Both the position numbers and the translations under genes were made by a program. Of a stretch of 64,000 nt of DNA, positions 51,542-60,504 are shown in pieces. The DNA is from Ruminococcus sp. (GTDB lineage: Bacteria; Bacillota; Clostridia; Oscillospirales; Ruminococcaceae): positions 108,186 through 172,185 of the forward strand of contig JAFSBM010000041.1 in NCBI GenBank assembly GCA_017437285.1, in the 5' to 3' direction. Below the pieces are notes generated by a model that saw only the letters and a list, made by a program, of their open reading frames with translations, was not told the DNA's origin and did not search any database. Each line of letters opens with the position of its first letter. Within the stretch, counting starts at the first letter, position 1.

Positions 51542-52330
51542 ATGTTAAACAGTATAAAAGAAAATATTCACAAAATCAAAAAGTATCAGTTTTTGTTTTC
51601 AGAGCTTGTAAAGCGTGATTTCAAGAAGAAATACAAGCGTACTATTCTCGGTATGTTCTGGAGTATTCTTTCGCCCCTTATGCAGCTGGCAGTTATGGCG
51701 GTAGTGTTTACGAAATTTTTCGGACGGAATACAGAGCATTATATAATCTATCTCTTTTCGGGAAATCTCGTTTTTTCCTTTTTCAAGGACGCTACAAACG
51801 GCGGTATGCACGCACTTATGCAGAATGCTAACATCATAAAAAATATAAACGTGCCGAAATATCTCTTTATGATTTCAAAGGAAGTTTCAGCCTGTATAAA
51901 TTTCGGCTTGACGCTGATAATATATTTCCTTTTTGTGGCAATTGACGGAATACCGTTTTCGTGGAATTTCCTGACGCTGATTTATCCCATTGCCTGCCTG
52001 CTGATTTTCAATATAGGTGTGGGATTTATTCTGTCGGCAATGTTCGTTGTATTCAAGGACGTGCAGTATCTCTACGAAATTTTCACACAGCTGCTGATGT
52101 ACGTTTCAGCTATATTCTATACCGTTGACGTATACCCCGACAAAATACAGCTTGTATTCTTTATAAATCCTGTTTACAGCTATATAGCCTATTTCAGAAG
52201 TGTTGTGCTGGAGGGAGCAATTCCGCCTTTGTGGCATCATCTTCTCTGTTTCGGCTATGCTATGATAATGCTGATTACGGGAATGGTTATCTACAAGAAA
52301 AACAACTATAAATTTATGTACTATATCTGA
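51542..52330 (+). CDS. ABC-2 type permease, teichoic acid/polysaccharide exporter (TagG-like)
   Basis: 262 residues with six membrane helices and the N-terminal amphipathic VKRDFKKKYKRTILGMFWSILSPL segment typical of TagG/Wzm permeases. It forms the membrane half of the exporter with the next gene. AGGAG lies 6 bases before the ATG at 51542; an in-frame start at 51509 overlaps the previous gene and is less likely. Confidence 0.92.
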   Translation: MLNSIKENIHKIKKYQFLFSELVKRDFKKKYKRTILGMFWSILSPLMQLAVMAVVFTKFFGRNTEHYIIYLFSGNLVFSFFKDATNGGMHALMQNANIIKNINVPKYLFMISKEVSACINFGLTLIIYFLFVAIDGIPFSWNFLTLIYPIACLLIFNIGVGFILSAMFVVFKDVQYLYEIFTQLLMYVSAIFYTVDVYPDKIQLVFFINPVYSYIAYFRSVVLEGAIPPLWHHLLCFGYAMIMLITGMVIYKKNNYKFMYYI

Positions 52331-52343
52331 TGCGGAGGAAAAA

Positions 52344-53081
52344 ATGAAGAAAATTGAATTGAATGATATTTCCGTATCTTATATAACGGGAGATTTTTCC
52401 ACAACAGGGCTGAAAGATGTAATAATTCAGAAACTGAAAAGGACATACGAAAAAAAGGAATTTATGGCATTGAACGGCATAACCTTTTCCCTTGAACAGG
52501 GAGAACTGCTGGGAATTATCGGCACTAACGGAGCAGGAAAATCCACGCTCTGCAAGGTTATATCGGGAATTATGCGTCCCACAAAGGGTACAATGTCAGT
52601 AAAGGGCAGTATTGCCTCTCTCCTTGAACTTGGAACAGGCTTTGACCCCGACCTGACAGTAAAGGAGAACACCTTTCTCCGAGGTGCATTGCTGGGATAT
52701 ACAAAGGAATTTATGAACAAGACATACGACAGCATAATTGACTTTGCGGAGCTTAAAGAATTTGAAAACCGCAAATTCAGTCATCTTTCGTCAGGAATGA
52801 AATCAAGGCTTGCCTTTTCCATTGCCTGTCTTGTAAATCCCGAAATACTCATACTTGACGAGGTACTTTCGGTAGGTGACGGAGCATTCCGCAAAAAGAG
52901 CGAGGCAAAAATGCTTGAAGTAATTCAGGGCGGAGCTACTACAATTCTTGTTTCACACAGCCTTGCACAGATAAGGCGAATGGCAACAAAGGTGCTGTGG
53001 ATTGAAAAGGGAAAACAGATTGACTTTGGAGAAACAGAGGAAATCTGTGATAAATACGAGGAATTTTTAAAAAAGAAGTAG
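52344..53081 (+). CDS. ABC ATPase of the polymer exporter (TagH-like)
   Basis: 245 residues. Walker A GTNGAGKST near 60-68, signature LSSGM near 149, Walker B ILILDEVLSVGD near 170, and the His in LVSHSL near 202. It lacks the extra C-terminal domain of Bacillus TagH and resembles Wzt without its carbohydrate-binding tail. GGAGG lies 6 bases before the ATG, 13 bases behind the permease. Confidence 0.93.
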   Translation: MKKIELNDISVSYITGDFSTTGLKDVIIQKLKRTYEKKEFMALNGITFSLEQGELLGIIGTNGAGKSTLCKVISGIMRPTKGTMSVKGSIASLLELGTGFDPDLTVKENTFLRGALLGYTKEFMNKTYDSIIDFAELKEFENRKFSHLSSGMKSRLAFSIACLVNPEILILDEVLSVGDGAFRKKSEAKMLEVIQGGATTILVSHSLAQIRRMATKVLWIEKGKQIDFGETEEICDKYEEFLKKK

Positions 53082-53090
53082 GTGAAAAGA

Positions 53091-53348
53091 ATGGATATGG
53101 AGATTACAGAAAAGTTTATCTGCCCCTGCTGCGGAAATCGCACATTAGGGGAGGAGGGCAGTTATGACATATGCCCTGTGTGTTTCTGGGAGGACGATAA
53201 AGCTATGTATCGTGACCCTGATTTAGCTGACGGAGCGAACAGAATTTCTCTTAACGAGGCAAGGGAGAATTACAAGAAATACGGTGCATGTATGGAAGAA
53301 TTTCTTCCCTTTATACGTGAGCCTCTTGAAGATGAGAAGGTTAATTAA
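53091..53348 (+). CDS. Small CPCC-type cysteine-rich protein
   Basis: 85 residues with CPCC near 11-14 and CPVCFWEDD near 28-36, the two halves of a zinc-ribbon-like CPCC domain. The function of this family is unknown. Translation may start at the ATG at 53091 or at an in-frame GTG at 53082; both are close behind the ATPase stop. A terminator follows. Confidence 0.8.
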   Translation: MDMEITEKFICPCCGNRTLGEEGSYDICPVCFWEDDKAMYRDPDLADGANRISLNEARENYKKYGACMEEFLPFIREPLEDEKVN

Positions 53349-53372
53349 GAATTAAGAATTAAGAAATGTGGG

Positions 53373-53404
53373 CGGCAATCTTAACGATTGCCGTTCTTTT
53401 TATT
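53373..53404 (+). terminator. Terminator after the exporter operon
   Basis: CGGCAATC (53373-53380) pairs with GATTGCCG (53386-53393), followed by TTCTTTTTATTTT. The hairpin resembles the one at 34928-34954. Confidence 0.82.
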
Positions 53405-53409
53405 TTAAA

Positions 53410-53482
53410 GCTATTAGCCGTTAGCCGTCAGCCATTAGCTTTCTTTAAAGCCGTTAGCCATTAGCAGTCAGCCATTAGCCAT
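53410..53482. repeat. Heptamer array of the AGCCGTT/AGCCATT type
   Basis: About nine imperfect 7-base units (TTAGCCG, TCAGCCA, TTAGCAG), broken by TTTCTTTAA. Related to 18616-18703. Confidence 0.8.
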
Positions 53483-53502
53483 ATGGGCGGCATTAAGAAT
53501 TA

Positions 53503-53519
53503 AAGGGCATCTCTAAAAA
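53503..53519. repeat. AAGGGCATCTCTAAAAA element end, followed by GGCGGATAATATCCGCC copy 3
   Basis: A single copy of the AAGGGCATCTCTAAAAA end stands here without a partner to its right. The palindrome GGGCGGATAATATCCGCCC follows at 53526-53544. Confidence 0.65.
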
Positions 53520-53566
53520 AAATACGGGCGGATAATATCCGCCCCTACTAAAAGCTTTTAAAATAA

Positions 53567-53797
53567 TTACGCATTAATAACGACGCTTTCAGCGTCATTT
53601 TTGCGTAAGGCGATAACAGTACCCTTTACGGAATAAGCCGAGGGGTCACCTGAAAAACTGCGGCAGCGGCACTCAACTGCCGTTCCTACAGTAAAACCAA
53701 GTTCTTTAAGCCTTTCCGATATATCTGAGGGCATAACAGCTGATATAGTACCACTTTCGCCCTCTCTTAATTCATTGAGTTTTCGTTGGGATTTCAT
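53567..53797 (-). CDS. FeoA-domain protein
   Basis: 76 residues forming one SH3-like FeoA domain (LNELREGESGTI, ERLKELGFTVGTAVE). FeoA proteins usually assist the ferrous iron transporter FeoB, but no feoB is next to it here, so it may be an orphan. GGAGG precedes the ATG. A palindromic element follows upstream at 53813. Confidence 0.88.
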   Translation of the reverse strand: MKSQRKLNELREGESGTISAVMPSDISERLKELGFTVGTAVECRCRSFSGDPSAYSVKGTVIALRKNDAESVVINA

Positions 53798-53812
53798 AAT
53801 TTCCTCCTTATT

Positions 53813-53846
53813 AAGGGCATCTCAAAAACCATTTAGAGATGCCCTT
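53813..53846. repeat. Minimal palindrome of the AAGGGCATCTC element
   Basis: AAGGGCATCTC (53813-53823) and GAGATGCCCTT (53836-53846) are exact inverted ends with only 12 bases between. It may be a collapsed element, and could also terminate transcription coming from the phage-derived block. Confidence 0.75.
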
Positions 53847-53874
53847 ATATTATATTCCAAAGAAAATCATTGGT

Positions 53875-54795
53875 TTACTCAATGGGAGGGATACTGTCAT
53901 ACATAACCAGTTTAGTGCGTATTCCGTTTTTATCTCCTGTAATCCTGACTGCATTAATTCTTCTCTTGCCGAATTCATCGCTTATCAGAACATCATTTAT
54001 ATCATGACAGTCATAACCCGAATAATTGAAGAAATACTGCTTGTAATCTCTTTCAGCCATCATCATTCTGAACTGACACGCCAAATCGGGATTGTTGAGA
54101 AATCTCTCGTCAAGCTCAAAATGCCGCTGTCGTATAATGTTTCTTTCTGCCGCAATTGACGATTCAGCTGAATATGTGCCGTATTCCCCTGTAATATCAG
54201 CCATATTGAATTTGCTGACCATTCGCCTTGTATTAAATTCAGTGCCGTAGGATATTGTCATACTTATATTTTGCTTGAATTCCTTTGGAGTGGGAGGAGT
54301 ATTCATTCTGACCATGTTTCTCTCGTATATATAGGGATAAGTCACCGAAATCTTATACGAAAGATTTGCCACGCTGTCCCATATAGACGCACCCTTTTTC
54401 ACGTAAATATAGCTGCTTTGTGAATTGTCCTCGTGTTCAACATTGGGAAATGCGATGTATTCATCAAAAAGCTTATTAAAAGTCATATTGGAATACATTC
54501 CCGGCGGAAGCTGATTTTCTGTAAGCAATGCAGTAAATCCTCGTGACGTTATAACTCCCTGAAACATACCGTTTCTCTTTGTCAGCCTGTAGCTGTCCAC
54601 AAATCCGTGATGTATATCTTTGCCTTCAAGTGAAAACTTTATTTCGACAACATCTTCGGGCAGTTCTGTGCCGCAGAGTATTGCAGTCAGCGAGGTGTAA
54701 GGCGTAAAAATCTCTTTTTCAAATACAAAGGATAAACAGGTATAATAAGCTTTTTCTGTGCCGTCCTTTGATTTTAATGTGACTACATATCTCAT
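53875..54795 (-). CDS. Phage baseplate hub-like protein (gpD/XkdQ type)
   Basis: 306 residues. The pattern of strands, the FEKEIFTPYTSLTAIL opening, VITSRGFTALLTENQ and the central KGASIWDSVANLSYKI segment resemble hub proteins of contractile phage tails and PBSX-type particles. Its presence is odd because no sheath, tube of ordinary type or tape-measure gene is visible. It overlaps the next gene upstream by 4 bases. It is the last gene of the block. Confidence 0.65.
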   Translation of the reverse strand: MRYVVTLKSKDGTEKAYYTCLSFVFEKEIFTPYTSLTAILCGTELPEDVVEIKFSLEGKDIHHGFVDSYRLTKRNGMFQGVITSRGFTALLTENQLPPGMYSNMTFNKLFDEYIAFPNVEHEDNSQSSYIYVKKGASIWDSVANLSYKISVTYPYIYERNMVRMNTPPTPKEFKQNISMTISYGTEFNTRRMVSKFNMADITGEYGTYSAESSIAAERNIIRQRHFELDERFLNNPDLACQFRMMMAERDYKQYFFNYSGYDCHDINDVLISDEFGKRRINAVRITGDKNGIRTKLVMYDSIPPIE

Positions 54796-55178
54796 TCTGT
54801 TACCTCGCCAAGTGTAGTTGCTAAAGCAGTTGTTGAAGCCTCTATTGTAAGCTCAATATACCCCTCACCCACATCTACAGCTTTAGCTCCCGTTATTATG
54901 CACTTTTTGAACAACATATCCTTATATCTGATATCAAAGGACTCTATACCATTGAGATGATTTGAATAAGAGGCAAAGAGCATTGGATATTTTGGAGTGT
55001 ACATTCTGCCGGTGAATGTCAGCCTTGTCGGCTGTTTGCATTTATTTGTAATATATGAAATACCTGTAACAGTTGGACTTACTGAAACCAGCGTGCCTGA
55101 CTCCATAGTCATTTTATCGCAATACAGCGACATTGTGCCGATTTTTAAAGGATATGCTTTTGTATTGTTCATTTCCAT
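54792..55178 (-). CDS. Small phage structural protein, unassigned
   Basis: 128 residues, all beta and without membrane helices. The sequence around RLTFTGRMYTPKYP and IELTIEAST suggests a jelly-roll or tube-like fold, so it might be a minimal tail tube or hub-associated protein; this is a guess. It lies between a tail-completion-like gene and the hub-like gene, with 0- to 4-base junctions. Confidence 0.55.
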   Translation of the reverse strand: MEMNNTKAYPLKIGTMSLYCDKMTMESGTLVSVSPTVTGISYITNKCKQPTRLTFTGRMYTPKYPMLFASYSNHLNGIESFDIRYKDMLFKKCIITGAKAVDVGEGYIELTIEASTTALATTLGEVTE

Positions 55179-55586
55179 TTATTCAGTCACCTCCGGTTCA
55201 ATGGTTTTCATACAGCTTACCTTCATAACCGCCGTAAGAGTAAGCCTGTTCAGCTTGCTGTCAGCGGAAATATTAATACTTTTCAGACGAGTACACATTC
55301 CGCTAAGGCTGTCAATGGTGCTTTCAAGGTTATAGCGGTAATAGCCGTAAAGCTGTTCCTGAGATGTGTTTTTCGGAGCGTATACGGTGAATTTCACATC
55401 ACATTTTACAGGCATATAAATTTTAGTTTCAGAACGGATAGGGGCAAGAGCCTCATATTCTCCTGCTCCTACAACGACAAAGAATTCCCCTTTATCACGG
55501 ACAGGCACAGCGTCATAGGCAGGAAAAACATTGACTACACCTTTATCCTCCAGAGCTTTTCTTATCTGAGAAAGTATCTCAACCAT
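55179..55586 (-). CDS. Probable tail-completion or connector protein
   Basis: 135 residues. A short helix (ILSQIRKALEDKG) followed by beta-strands (VKCDVKFTVYAPK, LTLTAVMKVSC) matches the plan of small tail terminator proteins that cap the head-tail joint. I did not recognise a specific family. Its stop and the next start are adjacent. Confidence 0.55.
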   Translation of the reverse strand: MVEILSQIRKALEDKGVVNVFPAYDAVPVRDKGEFFVVVGAGEYEALAPIRSETKIYMPVKCDVKFTVYAPKNTSQEQLYGYYRYNLESTIDSLSGMCTRLKSINISADSKLNRLTLTAVMKVSCMKTIEPEVTE

Positions 55587-55598
55587 AATGTCACTCCT

Positions 55599-55949
55599 TT
55601 ACACAACAACAATGAAAATCAAATCCGAATCCTTGATAATATCGCTGCAAAGTCGGTAGTAGCCCCTTAAAAGCCCCTCAGCAAAGGAGAGAACTTTTCC
55701 GCTTTCGTCCTTTATGACCTTTCCGCCGTATGTAAATTCAGAGCGGTCCTGTGCAGATAAAGCCTGATAATAGCGGTAGTTTGCAATTGCGGCACAGAGA
55801 AAATCAAGTCGTGGGTCCTCTCTGTCAGCAGTTTCGGAAATCATTCTTTCGACTTCAAATACAGCAAGGTCAATTAAAGGTTCGTGTTCTTCCGTGCAGG
55901 TATCTCCTGAAAAAAGCTTGAAAAGTGATTTTATCTTAGTCATATTCAT
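55599..55949 (-). CDS. Head-tail connector-like protein
   Basis: 116 residues, mostly helical, with DLAVFEVERMI and LDFLCAAIANYRYYQAL, typical of the short alpha-helical adaptors (gp6/YqbG type) that sit under the portal. AGGAG precedes the ATG at 55949; an in-frame ATG three codons earlier overlaps the site. Confidence 0.6.
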   Translation of the reverse strand: MNMTKIKSLFKLFSGDTCTEEHEPLIDLAVFEVERMISETADREDPRLDFLCAAIANYRYYQALSAQDRSEFTYGGKVIKDESGKVLSFAEGLLRGYYRLCSDIIKDSDLIFIVVV

Positions 55950-55961
55950 AATAATCATCTC

Positions 55962-56786
55962 CTATATTCTGAAACGTGACATATCCTCTTTCTGTGTATC
56001 TGCTGACAGCTGAACCTCCATTTCCTTGCTGTGGGCGGTAGCTTCATAGCCTTTTTTTAACGCTTCAAGTTCGGTTACGGATTTGCCCTCAATTGATAAT
56101 TCAGCCTTTTCAGCCGCCTTTACACCGCCGTTGAAAAATGCAAGCTGACGGATTTCACGGCAAAGCTTTTCCACATCGGGCAATTCCGCCGCTGAGGGAA
56201 TTTTCTCACAGCCGTTTTCGCTGTATTTTTTGGTAACTCCTGCATTTACCTGTGCAGGAACTGCCACAAAGCTCCATTCATAGGCATCTGAAACATCATC
56301 AAGAATTGTGTGGCAAATTCGTCCGCCATAGCTTTTACCGCTTATATGACCGCAGCTGCCCTGTGATTTTTCTCTGCCGCAGAGGGAGCAGATTCTTTTT
56401 GCCGCCGAGCAGGAAATGCTGACTTCTTTTTTAATTCCGCCGTCAATTTCCGCAATGAGATTTTTGTTATCCTCCGTGCGAACCATATAAGCGGAGGCTT
56501 TCAGGTATTTGTACGGCTCATTATTTTTAGTGGTGCGGCTTTCATCGGTAATAATTTCCGTATCAAAAATTCTTGCAGTCTGATTTGAAGTGCTGGGCTT
56601 GTGGTCGAAAATGCCTGTTTTGCCGATGAACATTGATTTCAGCGTTTCGAGTGCGGCATCGGAAAAGCGTTCACAATCACGGTCAATTTCGTTATCGCAG
56701 AGGATAACGGAAAAGGTGTAGAGTTCCTCCTCTTTGAGTTCACGTCGGGTGAATTTATTGATTTTTTCAAGGGTAGTTTTATCCAT
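55962..56786 (-). CDS. Prohead protease-like protein with Cys/His insertion
   Basis: 274 residues. A S78-like plan: FSVILCDNEIDRD near the start, FDHKPSTSNQTARI with the probable catalytic His near 60, and EVSISCS with the probable Ser near 126. A Cys/His cluster follows (CSLCGREKSQGSCGH, then GGRICH), likely a zinc knuckle, and AYEWSFVAVPAQVNAGVTK. Such proteases process head proteins during assembly. Its place after the capsid gene is unusual. The last 70 residues are helical and may serve as scaffold. GGAGG lies before the ATG. Confidence 0.7.
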   Translation of the reverse strand: MDKTTLEKINKFTRRELKEEELYTFSVILCDNEIDRDCERFSDAALETLKSMFIGKTGIFDHKPSTSNQTARIFDTEIITDESRTTKNNEPYKYLKASAYMVRTEDNKNLIAEIDGGIKKEVSISCSAAKRICSLCGREKSQGSCGHISGKSYGGRICHTILDDVSDAYEWSFVAVPAQVNAGVTKKYSENGCEKIPSAAELPDVEKLCREIRQLAFFNGGVKAAEKAELSIEGKSVTELEALKKGYEATAHSKEMEVQLSADTQKEDMSRFRI

Positions 56787-57138
56787 TTTTCCTCCTTTTT
56801 AAACAGAGCCGTTAGCCTTTAGCCTTTAGCCGTTAGCTTTCAGCCTTTAGCCGTTAGATTTTAGCCATTAGCCGTTAGCTTTCAGCCTTTAGCCGTCAGC
56901 TTTCAGCCGTTAGCCGTTAGCTTTCAGCCTTTAGCCGTCAGCTTTCAGCCATTAGCCTTTAGCTTTCAGCCTTTAGCCGTCAGCTTTCAGCCATTAGCTG
57001 TCAGCTTTCAGCCTTTAGCTGTATAATTGCCCGATAGTTCATTTACGGACTATCAAAGAAAATTTCGACAGGATTTTTGTTGTGCAGTTCAAACAGCTAA
57101 CAGCTATTGGCTAACGGCTAAAAGCTTATAATTCCTTT
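56787..57138. repeat. Heptamer arrays in opposite orientation inside the phage-derived block
   Basis: About 29 units of the AGCCGTT/AGCCTTT/AGCTTTC type run from 56811 to 57017. A shorter array of the complementary type (GGCTAACG, AGCTAACA) lies at about 57093-57126. Between them is a unique 75-base stretch with a GATAGT/ACTATC hairpin. No gene is visible. The interval separates the capsid and protease genes. Confidence 0.85.
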
Positions 57139-58095
57139 TTATGAAATAACGATTTTTCTTACAGCTTCGGGCATAATCTTTCTGAATCCGCAGGTAATTG
57201 ACACAGTAATGCTGTCAAGCTGTCTGTCAATGAGCTTGTCTGTTTCCATTACAAGTCCTGAACTTGTGATAAATTCAAGGGCAAAATTCTTGTCAAGTCC
57301 GAGAATTGTATTCTGTGGAAGTGCCGAAGTCTTGACAAGTTCAGAGCCGAATGGGAGCAGCATTTTGCCCTCAGCTGATACCTTTGTATCTGAAAGCTGT
57401 TCCATTGCCGCAATCTTTGAAGCGTCGGCAGGATTTGCCACAACCGTTGTCATATCAAAGCAGTCAAAGCTGCCGTAAAGTTCCGCAAGTGAAGTGTAGG
57501 TGAGAGATGTGGCGGAGATTGACTGTGCAGATTCCGCAAGAACCGTCATAGCCTTTTTAACAACCGATACCGCAAGCTTTACACCGATTCCACGGAGCAT
57601 AACGCCGAACACATCAAGTCGCTGCTTTCTCACAGCCTCGTAAGATGCGTTGATAAGTCTGCCGTACTTTTCAAGTACAACCGCAGTTCCGCCCTCAGTA
57701 ACAACAGATTCGGGGAGTTTTACCGTCTGTGCAGTTGATACATAATCTGCCGTATCATCAAGAACACAGCCGAGATACTGACCGCTTTCGCATACGGTTT
57801 TCACAGCGGTTACAGATGAAAGCACAGTTCCGTCAAATCCCTTTGCAATACATCTCTTTACAAATTCAGGGAAAAGAACAGCTGTTTCTCCCGATGTGAA
57901 GAACTTTTCAACGCAGTCGCAGTCCGTGCCGCTTACTCTGATATTGAATCGCTTCAGCTGTCTTTCAAAAGCGTCAAGGGACTCAAGTTCCGTTCCCACA
58001 TATGCAGAGGAGGGGTCAAGTTCCTCCAGAGCCGCTGTAAAGCTTTTTCCGCTGAAATTGTACATACCCTTTTCAAGTTTAACATCATTATACAT
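57139..58095 (-). CDS. HK97-like major capsid protein candidate
   Basis: 318 residues. The pattern matches HK97-fold capsids: an N-terminal helical region, the mid-chain VVLEKYGRLINASYEAVRKQRLD, and the C-terminal LGLDKNFALEFITSSG and DRQLDSITVSITCGFRK strands. A long Thr/Ala/Ser-rich central part fits the A-domain. No obvious prohead cleavage site was identified. I chose the ATG at 58095, 7 bases after GGAGG; an earlier in-frame ATG at 58116 overlaps the portal gene end and lacks its own site. Confidence 0.65.
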   Translation of the reverse strand: MYNDVKLEKGMYNFSGKSFTAALEELDPSSAYVGTELESLDAFERQLKRFNIRVSGTDCDCVEKFFTSGETAVLFPEFVKRCIAKGFDGTVLSSVTAVKTVCESGQYLGCVLDDTADYVSTAQTVKLPESVVTEGGTAVVLEKYGRLINASYEAVRKQRLDVFGVMLRGIGVKLAVSVVKKAMTVLAESAQSISATSLTYTSLAELYGSFDCFDMTTVVANPADASKIAAMEQLSDTKVSAEGKMLLPFGSELVKTSALPQNTILGLDKNFALEFITSSGLVMETDKLIDRQLDSITVSITCGFRKIMPEAVRKIVIS

Positions 58096-58112
58096 ATAAA
58101 TTTCCTCCATAA

Positions 58113-59237
58113 TCAATTATTTAATCTCGCTTCGATTTCTGCCGCCCTTGCGTTGTTAAGTCTTGTTTCCGCAAGCACGGATTCGTCCTGTAAGTTAATA
58201 TTATCCCATTCCACAGAGCAGTATCCGCCAAATCCCCTTGATTTCAGATAGGCATTTCCTATATCGCATAAAACAGGGGTGAGAAGTCGGCGGTAATATT
58301 CAAGCTCTGATGTGAGAATATCCGCCTGCTGTGATGACATTCGCTCCGTTGAACTCCAGTTGAGTCCAAGCAGAAAGGGTGGAATTGACAGCTTTGCAAC
58401 TATCTGCTCCAGAAGCTGACGGACGGGGATTTCCGTATCAATAAGCTGATTTTCAGCACCGATTACCTTAATATCCACATCGCCCACAGCAATAAAGTCC
58501 TTGACCTGACCGTATTTTGCGGAATTCATACCGTCAGACCACTCACGGGCTATCTGCATAGCCCTTTCCTTGGAGTGCATAAATTCCCCTGAACCCTCTG
58601 TAGGCTTGTATGTAACCGCATACCGCACATTGCCTACACGGTCATAATTCTGCCCGATACATTGGTAAATTCTCAGAAGTATGCTGCTTATTGCAGGGAG
58701 TCCTCTCAGAAGTGAATTTCCTCCTGTAAGTGAGGCATATACAATTCTTTCGGGGTGCTGAACTGTCTTGCAGGTGTTGTCATTGCATCTCACCGCATAC
58801 CGCCTGTCAAAGGGATTTACACCTGCACTTACCATAATTCGTGTGCTGTCGCCATTCCACAGACCTGCAATTTCCCTGTCTTTTTCGCTTAATACGATTT
58901 CTCCCACAGCGTTGCCATAGGTGAGCAGGTTGTCAAGAAATGTGTCCGCAAAGCAGTTTATGGATTTGCCGTGAAGTCCCACGGGAACATTTTCGCAGAA
59001 GCTGTCCAGTTCCCTCTGATGACCTTTTTCGGAGCATACAAGGTGGAAACCGCCTGTAAGTCGGACAATTTTCATAATTGCCGCATCAATGACAGGTACG
59101 GCATATCTCAGCCTGTCGAAAAGCTCCTTTTCAAAGGGTGAAGCGTTATTGGGCAGGGTGAGCATTGTGTCTGTTTCCCTTGATGCAGGGTATAATTCAG
59201 GGGCGGCTCTCGGTGTCTTTTTCTTGAATAGCTTCAT
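58113..59237 (-). CDS. Phage portal protein
   Basis: 374 residues. The central SIPPFLLGLNWSSTERMSSQQADIL region is a good portal signature, and the helical stretch before it (IYQCIGQNYDRVGNVRYAVTY) is typical. The portal forms the ring through which DNA enters the head. It is shorter than most siphophage portals (about 400-500 residues). The start ATG follows AGGAGG by about 14 bases and lies 22 bases behind the large terminase stop. Confidence 0.85.
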   Translation of the reverse strand: MKLFKKKTPRAAPELYPASRETDTMLTLPNNASPFEKELFDRLRYAVPVIDAAIMKIVRLTGGFHLVCSEKGHQRELDSFCENVPVGLHGKSINCFADTFLDNLLTYGNAVGEIVLSEKDREIAGLWNGDSTRIMVSAGVNPFDRRYAVRCNDNTCKTVQHPERIVYASLTGGNSLLRGLPAISSILLRIYQCIGQNYDRVGNVRYAVTYKPTEGSGEFMHSKERAMQIAREWSDGMNSAKYGQVKDFIAVGDVDIKVIGAENQLIDTEIPVRQLLEQIVAKLSIPPFLLGLNWSSTERMSSQQADILTSELEYYRRLLTPVLCDIGNAYLKSRGFGGYCSVEWDNINLQDESVLAETRLNNARAAEIEARLNN

Positions 59238-59259
59238 GACTTCGGTTATTACCTCCTTT

Positions 59260-60504
59260 TCATCTTTTCATGGATATAACAAAGAAATCATCGGATTTTT
59301 CCTTTGTCACAGCCGTTACAAAATACCGCATATCGTCCATAGCGTGGTCATTTTCCTTAATGGGAGCATCTGTGCCTGCTTTTGCAGACCAGCGATAGAG
59401 GGAGAATTCACGGATTATATCGCCGCAGGATTCGTGAAATTTCAGCCTGCCCTCTTTGAGAGCTGCCGCAACTCGCCGTATTCCTGCAACTACGTCATTA
59501 TCTGCCTTTTCCGTGTGGAATTTTCCGTGCCGCTTGATACATTCGATAAAGCTTGCTGCCGACGGGTCAATTATTACCTTTTCGATTTTGTACCCCTCCG
59601 CAAGCCTTTCAAGTGCCGCATAATGCTCCTCATCTGTCCGTGACTGCCCCTCTTTCCGTGAATCGTAATAATATTCCCGAAGCCGATACCACACACCGCC
59701 GCTATATCCCCATAATCCGAATGAGGACGGGTTGACCGTGCCGTAATCGCAGGATATTACGTATTTTTCGCAATGGGGAGCAGTTGAGAAGATGTGCTTT
59801 TCCCGTGAAAACATAGGATAAACAGTTCCGTCTGATACCGTCCATTTCCCCAGTACATAGCGGTCATAGAATGCCCCTGAATACAGCCTTTTATAGCGGT
59901 TTTTCAACTCCTCCGACAACGACGGATTATCGTCCATTGTGAAATGGATATACAACGCATTTTTGCTCTCCGTCTTTCTGATCCATTCATTGTAGAACCA
60001 GTGGGAGGGATTGTCGGGATTGCAGTTGAACCACATTTTCGAGCCGTTTACAGAGCAACGGGCAAGTGCCTGCTCCACAAAGGAACGTGGCATAAGTGCC
60101 ACCTCGTCAAGGAATACTCCCGAAAGAGTGATACCCTGAATGAGTGCCGCCGAGCTTTCATCACGTCCGCCGAAAAAATAAAATCGGTTTTTTCTGCCGT
60201 TAAAGCTTATGTCGAGGTAATTGCGGCTGACTTTTTCCTCGCATATCATTCCCATTCCGCCAAGCACAGGCAAAAGTGGCGTTATAACATTTCTTCTCAG
60301 GGAAGTCACGGTCTTACCGCAAACCGCAAATGCACTCCCATTGAAGCTGTTCATTGCCCACAGGACGAAGCCTATTGACATTGACAGAGTTTTGCCGCTT
60401 CGCACCGCACCGTCGCATATTATTGCGTCGTAACGGGAATATTTTTCAGTCAGCCACCAGTTCATCGTAAGCCTTTGTTTCGGGGAAAGTTCAGTTATCC
60501 TCAT
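59260..60504 (-). CDS. Large terminase subunit
   Basis: 414 residues. Walker A in DGAVRSGKTLSM near 32-43, Walker B in GVFLDEVALM near 130, and a nuclease-type domain from about 215 with ISCDYG (first Asp), VIIDPSAASF and NDVVAGI. It packages DNA into the head. The family is terminase_3/6 or XtmB-like. I prefer the ATG at 60504 to an in-frame GTG at 60510 that lies on the ribosome site; it overlaps the small terminase gene. Confidence 0.9.
   Translation of the reverse strand: MRITELSPKQRLTMNWWLTEKYSRYDAIICDGAVRSGKTLSMSIGFVLWAMNSFNGSAFAVCGKTVTSLRRNVITPLLPVLGGMGMICEEKVSRNYLDISFNGRKNRFYFFGGRDESSAALIQGITLSGVFLDEVALMPRSFVEQALARCSVNGSKMWFNCNPDNPSHWFYNEWIRKTESKNALYIHFTMDDNPSLSEELKNRYKRLYSGAFYDRYVLGKWTVSDGTVYPMFSREKHIFSTAPHCEKYVISCDYGTVNPSSFGLWGYSGGVWYRLREYYYDSRKEGQSRTDEEHYAALERLAEGYKIEKVIIDPSAASFIECIKRHGKFHTEKADNDVVAGIRRVAAALKEGRLKFHESCGDIIREFSLYRWSAKAGTDAPIKENDHAMDDMRYFVTAVTKEKSDDFFVISMKR

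Noticed and set aside
56811-57126. CRISPR array
   Set aside because: The repeat unit is only 7 bases, there are no spacers, and no cas genes are nearby.
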